A stretch of 64,000 nucleotides of DNA. Origin: Cephalotus follicularis. Lineage: Eukaryota > Streptophyta > Magnoliopsida > Oxalidales > Cephalotaceae. The notes below the pieces were generated by a model. The model ran no database searches and was not told where the DNA came from. It saw nothing but the letters and a program-made list of their open reading frames with translations. Made by a program: the position numbers and the translations under genes. The DNA is taken from assembly GCA_001972305.1 (NCBI GenBank), contig BDDD01001801.1, positions 130,982 through 194,981 on the forward strand, given 5' to 3'. The first letter of the stretch is position 1; each line of letters starts with the position of its first letter. This document shows positions 47,854 through 58,860 of the stretch, piece by piece.

Positions 47854-50595
47854 TGTAATACCCTGTTTACCTGCACGTATTTTTCTTACGGGTTTTATTT
47901 GTTTTCGTTTATGTTTTTGTACGTTTTATGATTGGGTTTATGCTTTGGGCTGACTGATACCAACCTTAAATTTTGGGCTTATTAGTATGGACTGGGATGT
48001 TGGTAAAATTAGTCACTTTATTATTAATATAAACTAATTTATAAATACATAATTACAAAATTGGTTTTATTAAATTATATTTTTTGAAATTGTTTGAAAA
48101 ACAAAATCCTTTATTTTTATTTCTTGCCTTTTATTTTTCCTCTCAACTCTCCCTCTCTCTCACGACATCTCTCTCCCTCTCAAACACTCTCTCCCGAATC
48201 TCTATCTTCTTTCCTTCTTATCTCCCCAAAAATCAGCCCTATTTCCTTATCCAGCAGATTGGATTTTCCCTTTTTGCTATCCTTCCCGTTTTGGTCTCTT
48301 GTTGCTATGTATGTATGTCAAAGCAATCGGGTCAGCCATATCTCTTTGCTGTGATTACTGCCGAACCTGCCATTGGAGAATCATTGTGTTTTTGGTGTTC
48401 TTGCTTCAGTAATCAGGTTAGTTTCTTCATGGTTTCAGTGTAGGAATCGTTTTTGGCAATGTTGGTATTGTTGGTAGGCTTGAATTTTGATGTCTTCCTC
48501 TTGTTTTTCCTTTTTGATCAGGCATTGTGTCATTCGAATTGGTGTTCCTGCAACTGCTATTAACATCCAACAGGTTGGTTTCCTATATTGTTATGTCTTG
48601 GTCATTGGTTTTGGATTGTTATCATCAAAACTTTTGTGCATTGGTTGTTAGAGATGGTTTAGTTTGATTCCTGACTTCTTTTTCTATATGTTATGTCAGT
48701 TGTTTCTGAGTTGGTTAGCAAGCCTATTGTCATCTCATATGAGTTATGTAATCTGGTTTCATAAATTGGGCTATGGCAATTATGCAGAAAATTGATTAGG
48801 AAGAGATGTGCATGTTTAAAGTCCCTCTCACATTGAAATAATTCTCTGTCAACATGTTGCTGTCGAATTCTGAGTTGTAACAATGTTTTACATGCCATAC
48901 GAAGTTGTTTTGCATGTTGGTAACCTTCTGGTGTCGAAAAATCCGAGTCTTGGCAGCTAACATTGCACAAATCTCACTGAACTGCTATTCTGATACCCAG
49001 AACAGTCGACTGCCCATATGAACAGTCGACTGTTTAGTTTGAGTAGTCGACTACATTGTGCAAACAGTCGACTGCCTTGTGTTGAGTAGTCGACTGGACC
49101 CCTGATTCAGTCGACTGCCTGCAGTTTGGGTTGAGTAGTCGACTGGCCCTGTTGTGTAGTCGACTGTCACCCCTTGTTACTCGACTGGATTTTTGAAACA
49201 GTCGGATGGTATGTCCTGTAACTTTCTGTTTTCATCCGTTTATTCTTCCGATGATCCGGGTCTATTTCTAAACATCGTTATGATTCTGTTTTATGCTCAA
49301 AATGAATTTTAGACCCTTATTTGAACATTGTTTTGTTGTTTAGATTATTGTGCTACGTGAAGCAAAATAAATTTACCGGATATTCGTAAGTTAATCTGTG
49401 GTCGCATAAGGTACGGATTCTTCGTTCCTTGAAACACTCTTACTGATTCGATTCTGTTATGAAAATAATACAGATTCTTTGTTTTGGGTTATTATTCAGT
49501 TTTATGAATATGCTCCTTTTGGTTTATGAACTCCGTTATATTTGGATTTTGAAAATAAAGTCACTTGATATTTTATGAGGTAATATTTCTGACTTTATGA
49601 GTTCGGTTATGGTGGTTTACGAAATGTTATGCAATCATCTCTTTATTGTGAAATTAAATGAGTTGATTTTTCCGATTAAGAAAGCATGTGTTTATAACGT
49701 TTGAGAACGATTTATGATTATGTTTGGGAAATCTTTCTACGTAAACTAAAATGATTTGATGAAATCATAGTTTTGAAATGGTGAAATACTGAGCTTTTTA
49801 TAACCACCTATGGGGGTACCATGGGCATGCTGTGAGCCTGGCACGGAGGCATGACACTTTCCGTAACGGTGTGATATTATTACGGCGTCTCTCAGGGATA
49901 TCCTTAGATAGGATTGGGATAGAGGCGTATGGATCGATCCTAGTTATATGCTATTGGGATATGTTTTGGGATATGGGAATTGTATGTGTAGTGTCGTATA
50001 CTGCAATTCCATTTGGCAATGTGGGTGTCGCGAACCCCTTGCTACTATGTGTTTCTGATATGTTATGGGTTTTGGTGCTCAGTTATGGATCCTATGTTTT
50101 GGAAAGGTACACTTTATGGTTTCAAGTTATGAACTTGTTTTATATGTTTTGCCGTGGGCATTTACAAAGTATGTTTTGAATTATTTTATTGCTTAAGATT
50201 TCTACTTTAAAGTACTTTTGAAGTCTTCTTGCTTTAAAATATCGTTTACTGTTTTATATTCTATATCCGTACTGAGGTTTGCTCAGCCGCGTTTTTGTTT
50301 TCATGCGGCAGGTTATCAGGAGCAAAGGGGCAATGTGTGATGAGAGTGACTCCCATATGTTTGAGGATCATCTAGGAGCTGATCCCTTATGTTTATGTGG
50401 TCATAGTGGAACCATTTAATAAACAATATGTTACATCATTTTTATGACTTTTGGGATTATGAATAAGTTTCAGTTATGATCAGTTTTAGTATGTTATTGG
50501 TTATGCTTTAAACCATCACGTTTTTAATATGATATGTTATGTTAAGTTTCTGTTATATGCACCTGTGGCGACTCCCACAGATCGGGGGTGTTACT
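47854..50595 (+). mobile_element. 3' LTR of element G (2742 bp)
   Basis: It matches 38272-43078 almost base for base apart from the nested solo LTR. TATAAATA at 48040-48047 is followed by a long pyrimidine-rich stretch (48134-48210), a plausible plant promoter layout. ORFs inside, such as the one at 48084, begin in that pyrimidine stretch and are not supported as genes. Confidence 0.94.
49003..49205. repeat. CAGTCGACTG palindrome cluster in the G 3' LTR
   Basis: About nine copies in 200 bp, several perfect (49003, 49023, 49064, 49108). TAGTCGACTA-like forms lie at about 49042 and CAGTCGGATG at the end. The same group in the 5' LTR (about 39420-39450 and 41533-41700) is split by the solo LTR, which inserted inside the cluster. 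Confidence 0.88.
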
Positions 50596-52009
50596 CAAAG
50601 GAATGCTGCCATAGACATTTCAAAGCCTGTATATACCGAGTCAGTGTACATAGAAGTCCCGGTCGGTGTACTCACATTAAGTATGTATGACATGAAGCCA
50701 GGGGCGACATCTAGACAAGATGCAAAACGTGAAGATATAAAAGAATGCGATGCTCCAGAATCCACCAATACTCTAGCAGGAAAACCATATATGTACAGAG
50801 TACCTCCAACAACAGAAGTCGACTCTGGAACCTCTGTCTGAGTAAGTAATAAAACTCTACCTTTTGCGATGCCCTTGCTGGTGTCCTTCCTCTGTGACGG
50901 TCCCCCCGCCGCACCACTACTACTCCACGGCCCAGTAGGCGCTGTAGCAGAACTCTTCGGGCCGTCCTTCACCGAATGACCAGGTGCCCCGCACCTCAAG
51001 CACCAACCATTGAACCTCCATCAATCTTTCTGTTGGTGGCCTGTGCGACCACAATAATAGCAACCTCCGGATCTAGCATTACTCCCTTGGCTGGGAGTAC
51101 CCTGTGAAGCTGTCTATTGAGACTTGTTCTTAGACGACTTCGTCTGAGAACCACCATCTTGCCATTTCGACGATGCCGGTCGGGACTGTGTAGAACCCTG
51201 TTTATTCTGCTGTGCGCGAGCTCTCTCAGCCCGGTCTTCACTGGATATTGTCTCCAATAGTCTTGCTTTCTGAGCAACCTTCACAAAAGTCCCCAGTTCT
51301 ATAGCTCTAATTCTTGATCGAAGATCCGGTCGCAGACCTCTCAGGAATCTCTGAATCTTCTTCTCTTCATCAGCTACCAGATAAGGTGAATGTCTGGCCA
51401 GCTCCATGAACCTTGCCTGATACTCGGCCACAGTCATCTCTCCTTGTCGCAACTCCAAGAGCTCCATCTCTCGTTGGTCTTGCTCAATACGAGGAACATA
51501 AGTCTCCAAGAACTCCATCTGGAATCTGTCTCAAGTGCTGTCCAGTCTCTGTGATTCCCATTTGCCTTGACCATCTCCCACCAATGAGTGGCCTCACCCC
51601 ATAGGCGGTACACTACAAACATCAGCTTTTGAGTATCAGTACAGTCCATTACTTCAAAGATCTTCTCCAAGTCCTGCAGCCATCTCTCAGCAATAGTAGC
51701 ATCAAGTTCCCCCTGGAAACTGGGTGGATTCAGCCTCATGAACTTTTCAATGTCCCTTCCAAACTGGTTACAATCTTCCCCCGGGCAAGGATCGGGAGCT
51801 CTATGTTGCGGCCGAGCTTGCGCGTAGTACTGGTGCATCTCCTCCGCATTAGCCCTATTAAAGGCCATTTGTTACTGAAAATAGTCTGCAATTCAGGCCA
51901 TCGGATCTCTGTCATCGTGGGGGACATTCATTCCTTGCGGAACGTTCGCTTACTCAGGGGCATTAGCTCCAACAGCTCTAGCCCTAGCACCCGTTCTCCT
52001 TCGGTCCAT
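50596..52009 (-). pseudogene. gag and protease of element F, broken
   Basis: On the minus strand the ATG at 52009 gives MDRRRTGARARAVGANA, then a TAA where C codes Glu. Gag core: NPPSFQGELDA, ERWLQDLEKIFEV, ATHWWEM, a one-base loss near 51573, then FLETYVPRIEQ and YQARFMELARHSPYL in the next frame to 51114. Knuckles lie near 51060 (CYYCGRTGHQQK, with the last Cys lost to a stop) and 51000 (CLRCGAPGHSVKD, last Cys changed to Gly). Protease at about 50770-50610 keeps its DSGASHSFI site. The frame stops at the CAAAG duplication and resumes at 38271 past element G. Confidence 0.88.
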
Positions 52010-52105
52010 TGGTTCCTATAAGAAGGATGACGGTCAGCCACGACTCTAGGAAAACAATTTATTAATTTCCAAGGAAAGTATTCTAGCTAAGCATATATGG
52101 AATAT

Positions 52106-52117
52106 GCTCTGATACCA
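52106..52117 (-). other. Primer-binding site of element F
   Basis: Minus-strand TGGTATCAGAGC, 4 bp from the LTR end, the same spacing as in C. It shows the right-hand LTR is the 5' one. Confidence 0.92.
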
Positions 52118-52121
52118 CTCC

Positions 52122-54689
52122 TATCACGCCCCAACTTCGGGAAGACAACATTAAAGCGATAAAGGCAATTAACAAATAAATTCAGCTCATGCAAACATGA
52201 TAAAATTTAACTTTTAAACAAGAGATCAGTTGCGGAAGCATAAGATTCATAAGCTGAAACTCGTAGCATGCATCCCATACTACACGCTACTTAAAACAAG
52301 CCCGTCATTGTTAAAAGCACACAGAACGGAGCGTGATCACAGTATAATACCAAATCCCATCATTAAACAAAACCATAAGTACAATACATTACCAGTCCTT
52401 AAACAAAACCCGGTTTATTACAAAACAGGAGAAAAGTAAAACCAAGAACAACAGCAGCATAACAACATGATCTTCTCCATGCCAGTCCAACCGGTCCACT
52501 GCATCAATTTATAAAGTAGGGGATTAGCCTTTGTCCTCACTCGGCTAAGTCATAAAAGTAGCTCGGGATCAACATTAAATGCATGTCATATGATGTATGC
52601 ATAAATGATACAGTGCAGGAAATACCAGTTTATATATATATATGGAAAATATATATATTTGCAGTACAGTAAAATAACAGTGGGTACATATATAAGAAAA
52701 TATATGTAAACAATAATAGTACAGTAGTAACCCGGTCAGGGTTACATCCACAGTCACAGTAATGTCCGAAAAGGACCAACAGGCATTTAGTATGTCCATA
52801 AGGACCACAACAGTCAGGAAGTATATGTAACACCACCAACTCCTGGCCCCACGCTACACTCCCACTTCGGTCCCTACTCCAGGCAACCAAGCGAGGCAAC
52901 AGTACAGCAAAGTGAGTCACCCAGCCAACTCCTGGCCCCTAGGTCAACCCTACCACTAGCCGACGCTGGCAGCCTCTGCCATGCAACCAGTGGTTCAAGC
53001 ACAACCACATAGAAATTCACAGAGTAAACGGTGAATCAAATAGTAACAGTGCAGTAAACTGTACAGTGGTGATCGTTTAGATCGACAACAGGCAGATCAT
53101 TTTCAAATATTTCTGAAAGTAATAAATATTTGAAATATGTAATTTCAGTAGTAGAAATACCTTTGAACAAATCAGTAGTGTAAATCGTTTACCAGTTCGT
53201 TCGAAAATACGTTATTAACCAATACATATTTTCATACTCAAAATAGCACATTCCGAGTTCACATATGCATTTCTAAACATCACAACTTTAGAAATCATAA
53301 ACGATTTACAAACAGTAACCAAACAGGCAGTAAACAGTGTATATACAATGCATACAAATGCTCTAATGCATCCTAAGCGAAATCGGGATCGTCGGGTATC
53401 AAAACCGTAAATCTGTCCAAATAGAACTCTAAAGCGTCGGCGTTTACTCCTTAGGCATCGACGCTTATGTCCCTTAAGTGTCGACGTTCAGTCCCATAGC
53501 GTCAGCGCTTTCAGTGTCTGGGTGTCGATATCTCCTCCCTTAGATGTCGACGTTTTAACGCATTCAACATATACAACACAGTTCACAGTACAAAGCGTCG
53601 ACGCTTACCAAAGGCGTCGATGGTTTCATGCAGAAGTCGTCTTCTTCCTCTCAACATGACCAAACAGTGACAATTTCACCATAGTAACATGCAATCCTAC
53701 ATGTATACATCCCAGAAGATCGGCATGAAATATCATATGACACATCCAGTACAAGGTAGCATCATTTCAGTGACTAAAAATGGATCATCAAACCACGAAA
53801 TTCATGCATAAACATCACTGAACAAACACCAAGTATTGACCACAAAATACAATTATGCCTTCCCCTACCTCTGGCCTCAAGTTAGAAGCCGAAAGTCCAC
53901 CTCTTTTAGTATCCAACCAGTCACTTGGAGCTCCCAGGTATGGCTTGAAAGTTCCCTGGTTCGTCCCAGTAGTTGGTGTGCAAGCTCCAAGCTTCCTTTG
54001 CTCAACAATGGTGGTCTCTCTCTCTCTTTCGCTCTCTTCTGTTCTCTTTGTCACTCACAGTGTCACTAATTCCTCTGGTTTTCAAAAACTGACGAGAGGG
54101 GTGAGTGGTGTCAACTTTTTTGCTGATTTCTCCTTGTTTTCTCTGCATGTTCTCCTACTTTCTTCTCCTCTCCCACTTGGGCAACCTGGTGCAACAGGTG
54201 TCCATTTCTTCCCTTTCACAGGCCATGCACTCAGGGATTCTCCCTCTGTCCCATGCCCTTTTGTTGCAGGTAGGTCTGGCAACAAAAGCATGCATGCCAC
54301 GTTCTGAAAGCGCCTGCTAAGATGCTTGATAAGTGGCACAATTCACCTCTATACGACACGTCCATCTGTTGTTGTGTGTAGGCAGAACATGCCGCAAAGC
54401 GTCGATGTTTACATGCAGGCATCGACGCTTATGTGTTTAAATTTAAATGCGCGTTTCAATCGCTTAAGCGTCGACGCTCCAAATCCAGGCGTCAGCGCTT
54501 TAACCTCAAAACTGTGTCGTTTAACTAAATTTACACTTTTAACATTTCTCTAACAATCGAACTCCAAAATCAACATCATCAGAGTTTGGGAAAACATCAT
54601 CAAATTCAAAAATCCATCTTTTTATTAATTCCACAATAAAGTACATTTACATTATGAAATCACAACATATAAAAATCCTGGGCGTTACA
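52122..54689 (-). mobile_element. 5' LTR of element F (2568 bp)
   Basis: Plus-strand ends are TATCACGCCCC (the TG changed to TA) and GGGCGTTACA. It retains the 610 bp missing from the other LTR. It has AT runs near 52636-52660 and palindrome groups near 53429-53625 and 54399-54500, for example AAGCGTCGACGCTT near 53594 and 54465. The 150-codon ORF at 53855 is not kept open in the other LTR and is not called. Confidence 0.92.
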
Positions 54690-55294
54690 ATTATATTGCA
54701 CGCACATCACACAGCTATAACACGGAGAGTGATTGGACTATGATGGATGTACCTCATGGTTGATTTTTCCCATGATATGAGTATGGATTGTTATTGAGTT
54801 TCTACAGGCCATTTGCCTTTGATGTGACATTGGGACTAGCTCGTGTACCACTGCCTAGGGATGGTGGGTATACTGGAGCAGTTCACACTTGCTAGTTATG
54901 TATATGACTTTCCATGCACACATAGTTATTGTATCGCACGCACATCATACTATTATACTGATGCATTTCATGGCATACCATTATATATGTTGCATACCAT
55001 TGCATGACATTTGTATAGCCTACACGACATTATGTTGCTGACCCATTTCCCGTGTATGTGGAATGGGTCAGGCCCAGGTCCAGATGATACTCAGGGATAG
55101 CAGACAGGATGGATGCACGAGACTTTCTAGTAGCATAGCTCTGACCTTCACCTTGTATTTATGGTTTTAATATGTATAAGAGACAATAAGAGACAAGTTG
55201 TACTCTCAGCTATTGACCTACCAGCTTGTGGCAGTGCATAAGATATTTATATATCATGATGTTTTTATGGATGGGCTTATCTATATGGGATTTA
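54690..55294 (+). mobile_element. 3' LTR of element E, second part
   Basis: It resumes E after F, begins with the second ATTAT copy of the duplication, and runs to 55294, where copia H begins. It matches 5' LTR positions up to about 26517. The last 130 bp of the LTR should follow beyond the right edge. The hairpin CTGACCCATT...AATGGGTCAG is at about 55038-55071. Confidence 0.88.
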
Positions 55295-57823
55295 TGTTAG
55301 ATATGGGTGTCCCTGCATGCCACGAGGGGTGGCTGTATGTAAATGTATAGACACTCTTTATGTAAACATTCTTAATTCCATTATTTATTTAAGTGCAATT
55401 TTTATTTTAAGTGGCATTTTTGTTATATGTATTATCCCAAACCGTAATACTGGATCAATTAATCACCATGTTAATTGAATACACATATAACGCCCTGTCG
55501 ACAAAGGGTTGGATCTCATGTCTAGGGAGGCTATGAGAATGAGATCCTTAATCCCTTCTGACAAAACGTTCCAAGTCATAGGTTCACTCTCTTGGGGCAA
55601 TTGATGAACCATAAAGAGTTGTTGTGTTATGCTTGCTCCCGATGTTGGGGAGTATGGATCATCTCATTGCCATTTGGGTTTACCCTAAAGCTGATATGGG
55701 ATGCATGCGCAGAGGCATGACACTGAACCGATCCACCATAGGATTACTATTTGGAATGCTCGTACCTTTGTCAATAGGATTCCTATAGTCTCGGTAGTGT
55801 ATAGTCGGAGGCGACTAGTATATCATACGTGATTTACGTTGTATCCTTAGACCTGAGCGGCTGACATGCATTGTGTAGTAACTGCTTGGCTTTGGTTTCC
55901 ACCTTCCCCAGCACTAGCCACGTGCTGGCAAAAGGGTTGTCTCTGGGCCTTGTAGAAGTTGCATTGAGATGTATGTGCGAGTGCGCGATATGGGATCGTC
56001 ACACCCGTACTGAGGGGTGACTAGCTCTATAGCATTTATGTCCGTTGAGACTTAAATCCTGGCCAGGTAAAGGCAGACTGGAATAAGATTTTCCTGGGAT
56101 GTCTGCCGATAGTCTCAGTGTGTTCATAAATATTATAGCTATCGCGGTATTACCTGTGGTGACATTAATCCAAAGCCTAGTCTGCGATCGGAGCCAAGGA
56201 TGACGAGGGTTACATGACACATACACTGATGACTGTGAAGAGAGTACAGGTTATCTGGCTAACGTATGATAGACGTGGTACTATTTTTCCACAGATCCGG
56301 GGGTGATTGGAGATCACACCGGGGCCATCAAGATAGTCGAATGGCTATTGGGGTGGTCGTACCAGAACCATGGGATGTTCTGGGAAATATATCATTGTAC
56401 CGGAATCCAACCTGGCTTTCGGGTCCCGCCTGATTTTTGGAATCAGTTGATATGTGAAGGGACACATATCATTTAGTGAGAGGATGGCATCTAGAGAGAT
56501 TTTACTTGGCCTAGGAATATTTATTTTGCTTGACTTTATCATTTCTAATGATGTAAGTTCGAGCTACACCATAAACAGTATATTCCGGGCTAAGGGGTAA
56601 TTTTGTCATTTATGAATTATTGCGTAATTCATGGAGAGAGAGACCATTTGGACCTAACCATAGCCTAGGGTGGCATGTTGATGGGCCGGCCCAAAATGGT
56701 GTCAAAATGTTAGTTAATATGTGACTAGAAAGTTACATGTTAATTGGATGATAACTAGTTAGTTTGTTGACTAGTTATTTATGTCAACTTCTAATTACCA
56801 CATGGGTTAATTAACTTGGCCTTAAATCATCCATATGGCCGGCCATGTGAAGAAAGAAAGAAGAGAAATGTGTGTGCATGTTCCTAGCTTCCTATTGGTT
56901 AAAAGGAATGTGATAATGAGATATTTATATGTTACTTGGAGGGCAAGTAATTACAAGATAAAATAAGATAAGTTACTTTGTCTTATTGGACAAGTCTTGT
57001 TCTTCTACTCCTTCTTTTCTTTTTGGCCGAATCTCTCTCTCTTCTTTCTCATCTCCATTGTCACTTTTCTTAGAGCTTCAATTCATGGAGATTTAGAGTT
57101 CCATAGCTCAAAGAGAAAGAAGCAAAATTACTTATCTCTTCACCCTCCATAAATCATATTAGGTTGAGATTGTCAAATAATCTTTACCTAGTGTGAACTA
57201 GTTTTAGGAACTTTAAGGCAGCCACTTTGCCTTCATTAAAGCTTCAAGACATCACTAAGGAAGGAGATTTTGTGAAGAAAGAAAGCTTGGAAACCATCTT
57301 GAAGGACACACCAAATTTGGAGTGAAGGAGTTAAAGACTTTTTGTATGTAATTCTTACTTCTCCTTTATTCTATTTATTTTGTGGTGTGTGGGTTGGCCT
57401 TCCACAATCATCGTTGAATGGTGTGGATATATTGAGGATAGCACAGCCCACCGCTGAGGTCCTCCATATAACCATTTATATTCAATTTCAGTGTGAGGTG
57501 CACTGGAAGGAAATGACCATGTTTTAGTACTCTGACAAGCTCCCTTGTGGGTATGAAAACGGGTTCAGCTCTTTGAGGTTTGTGGGTCTGACTTATACTG
57601 GGATCTTATTGTTATTGTCATGCCCACCGCTGAGACCATAAGGGCCGGTAGGCCGAATCTAGTATCGGATCTTACATGAAGGGCAAGAGGTCCTAAATGT
57701 AAATTGACAATCGTGTCTACCTATCTAGCTATTGTGGTTTGTCATGCCCACCGCCGAGGTCACGATAGTTGTGAGATAGATTCCGATCCCCACTAGGAAG
57801 CAAGATGTTTCCCGAATTCCACA
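55295..57823 (+). mobile_element. 5' LTR of H, about 2.5 kb
   Basis: It starts TGTTAGATATGGG and is repeated from 61980 to the window end. The 3' boundary cannot be checked by LTR comparison, because the second copy runs out at 64000 (5' position 57320). The end at CCACA (57823) is my best guess; TGGAGGTGTGG follows and no tRNA-Met site is visible. The sequence CCACCGCTGAGG or a close form recurs at about 57450, 57618 and 57738. The small ORFs here are not supported. Confidence 0.7.
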
Positions 57824-57970
57824 TGGAGGTGTGGAATACGATTAGAATAGTGGGAGGAGCCATATTTCTAAAAACCAAGAATTATGGTAATAACTAATAA
57901 TGGAACGATTTGCTAATTTCTTTCTCATGTTTCCTCTATGTAGGTTGCTAGTTATATATATTCTGCAATA

Positions 57971-58860
57971 ATGTCTGTAAGCACCGCAATAGCACGAATA
58001 CTTGAAACAAATAAGCTAAAGGGTCCAAACTTTTTGGATTGGCAGCGCAATCTGCGCCTAGTTCTCACGAGCATGAAGTTAGCACATGTGATGACTGAAA
58101 CTACCTAGGTTTTGGGAAATAACCCAACCGAAGAGCATAAGGCCAAAGTGGCCAAATGGTTAGACGAGGATCAGCAAGCTCGATGCTTAGCGATTGCGGG
58201 TATGGTCCCGGAATTACAACGACAGCATGAAAAGCTTGAGACTCTTGGCGCCATACTTCTGAGACTGCAGGAGTTATATGGTTCTAGATCTAGAACCCAA
58301 CGGTTCAACTTATCCCGTCAGCTCTTCTGGTTGAAAATGCCTAAGGGGGCATCAGTTCATGCTCATGGACTGAAGATGATTGATCTCATTGAGCACCTGG
58401 CTCAATTGGATCTAATCATGGATGAGGGTTATTATATTGACCTTATGCTTGCGTCCCTCCCTCGGACATTTTCCCAATTCATCACAAATTTCCACATGAA
58501 TAAGGTGGAATGTACTCTATCTGAACTTGTGGAAATGCTTCGTACTGCCGAAGCCGACATGGACCATGGGAAGTCCAAGTCACATGTGATGATGCTTCCA
58601 TCTTCTTCTACCCAGACAGCCCCTAAAAAGGGCGGATCTGCTAGATCCAAGTCCAAGGGTAGAGGCAAGAGGCCGATGAAGAAGAAAGGGAAGAAACCAC
58701 TGAGAACAGTGGACGGGGATGAAATCCAAAATAGGATCCGACAGCTTTCTAATGAAAAGGCCTGCTATTATTGTGGAAACCAAGGCCACTGGAGATCAAA
58801 ATGTCCCGAACTCCGGAAGACCGATGCTGGTGGTGCCTCTTCTTCAGGTACCTTTATGAT
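57971..58860 (+). pseudogene. gag of copia element H, one internal stop
   Basis: ATG at 57971: MSVSTAIARILETNKLKGP, then NFLDWQRNLRLVL, the usual start of a plant copia Gag. A TAG at 58106 breaks the frame after residue 45; the same frame then stays open to 59542. Gag helix motifs follow (WLDEDQQARCL, LQELYGSRSRTQRF, LASLPRTFSQF), a Lys/Arg-rich linker (near 58625-58700) and one CCHC knuckle, CYYCGNQGHWRSKC, at about 58761-58802. Gag binds and packages the element RNA. Apart from the single stop it looks complete. Confidence 0.92.

Larger units (their letters stand above)
38272..50595 (+). mobile_element. Beta-family chromovirus G, nested in F
   Basis: Both LTRs, primer site, gag-pol and polypurine tract are in order. 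Exact CAAAG repeats flank it (38267-38271 and 50596-50600), and F reads through when G is removed. It is 12.3 kb long because its 5' LTR contains a 2.07-kb solo LTR; without that it is about 10.25 kb. The last LTR base is T instead of A (50595). The LTRs differ by only about 2-3 percent by eye, less than those of F, which fits the nesting order. Confidence 0.95.
33109..54689 (-). mobile_element. Alpha-family chromovirus F, minus strand, nested in the E 3' LTR and split by G
   Basis: A full element with both LTRs, primer site, gag, protease, RT, RNase H, integrase and chromodomain. It is flanked by ATTGT (33104-33108) and ATTAT (54690-54694), a duplication with one later change. Element G (38272-50595) sits inside the protease-RT linker. 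Without G and its 5-bp duplication F is about 9.25 kb. It is the most complete alpha copy here and the guide for C and D. LTR differences of roughly 5-7 percent by eye make it older than G. Confidence 0.93.

Noticed and set aside
48084-48443. 119-codon ORF in the G 3' LTR
   Set aside because: It starts in a CTCTCT-rich stretch of the LTR. The 5' LTR copy is not kept open, and no domain is visible.
53855-54307. 150-codon ORF as a possible env-like or novel gene
   Set aside because: It lies in the 5' LTR of F. The 3' LTR copy (34231-34761) breaks the frame, and the protein shows only low-complexity Ser/Leu from a pyrimidine-rich stretch.
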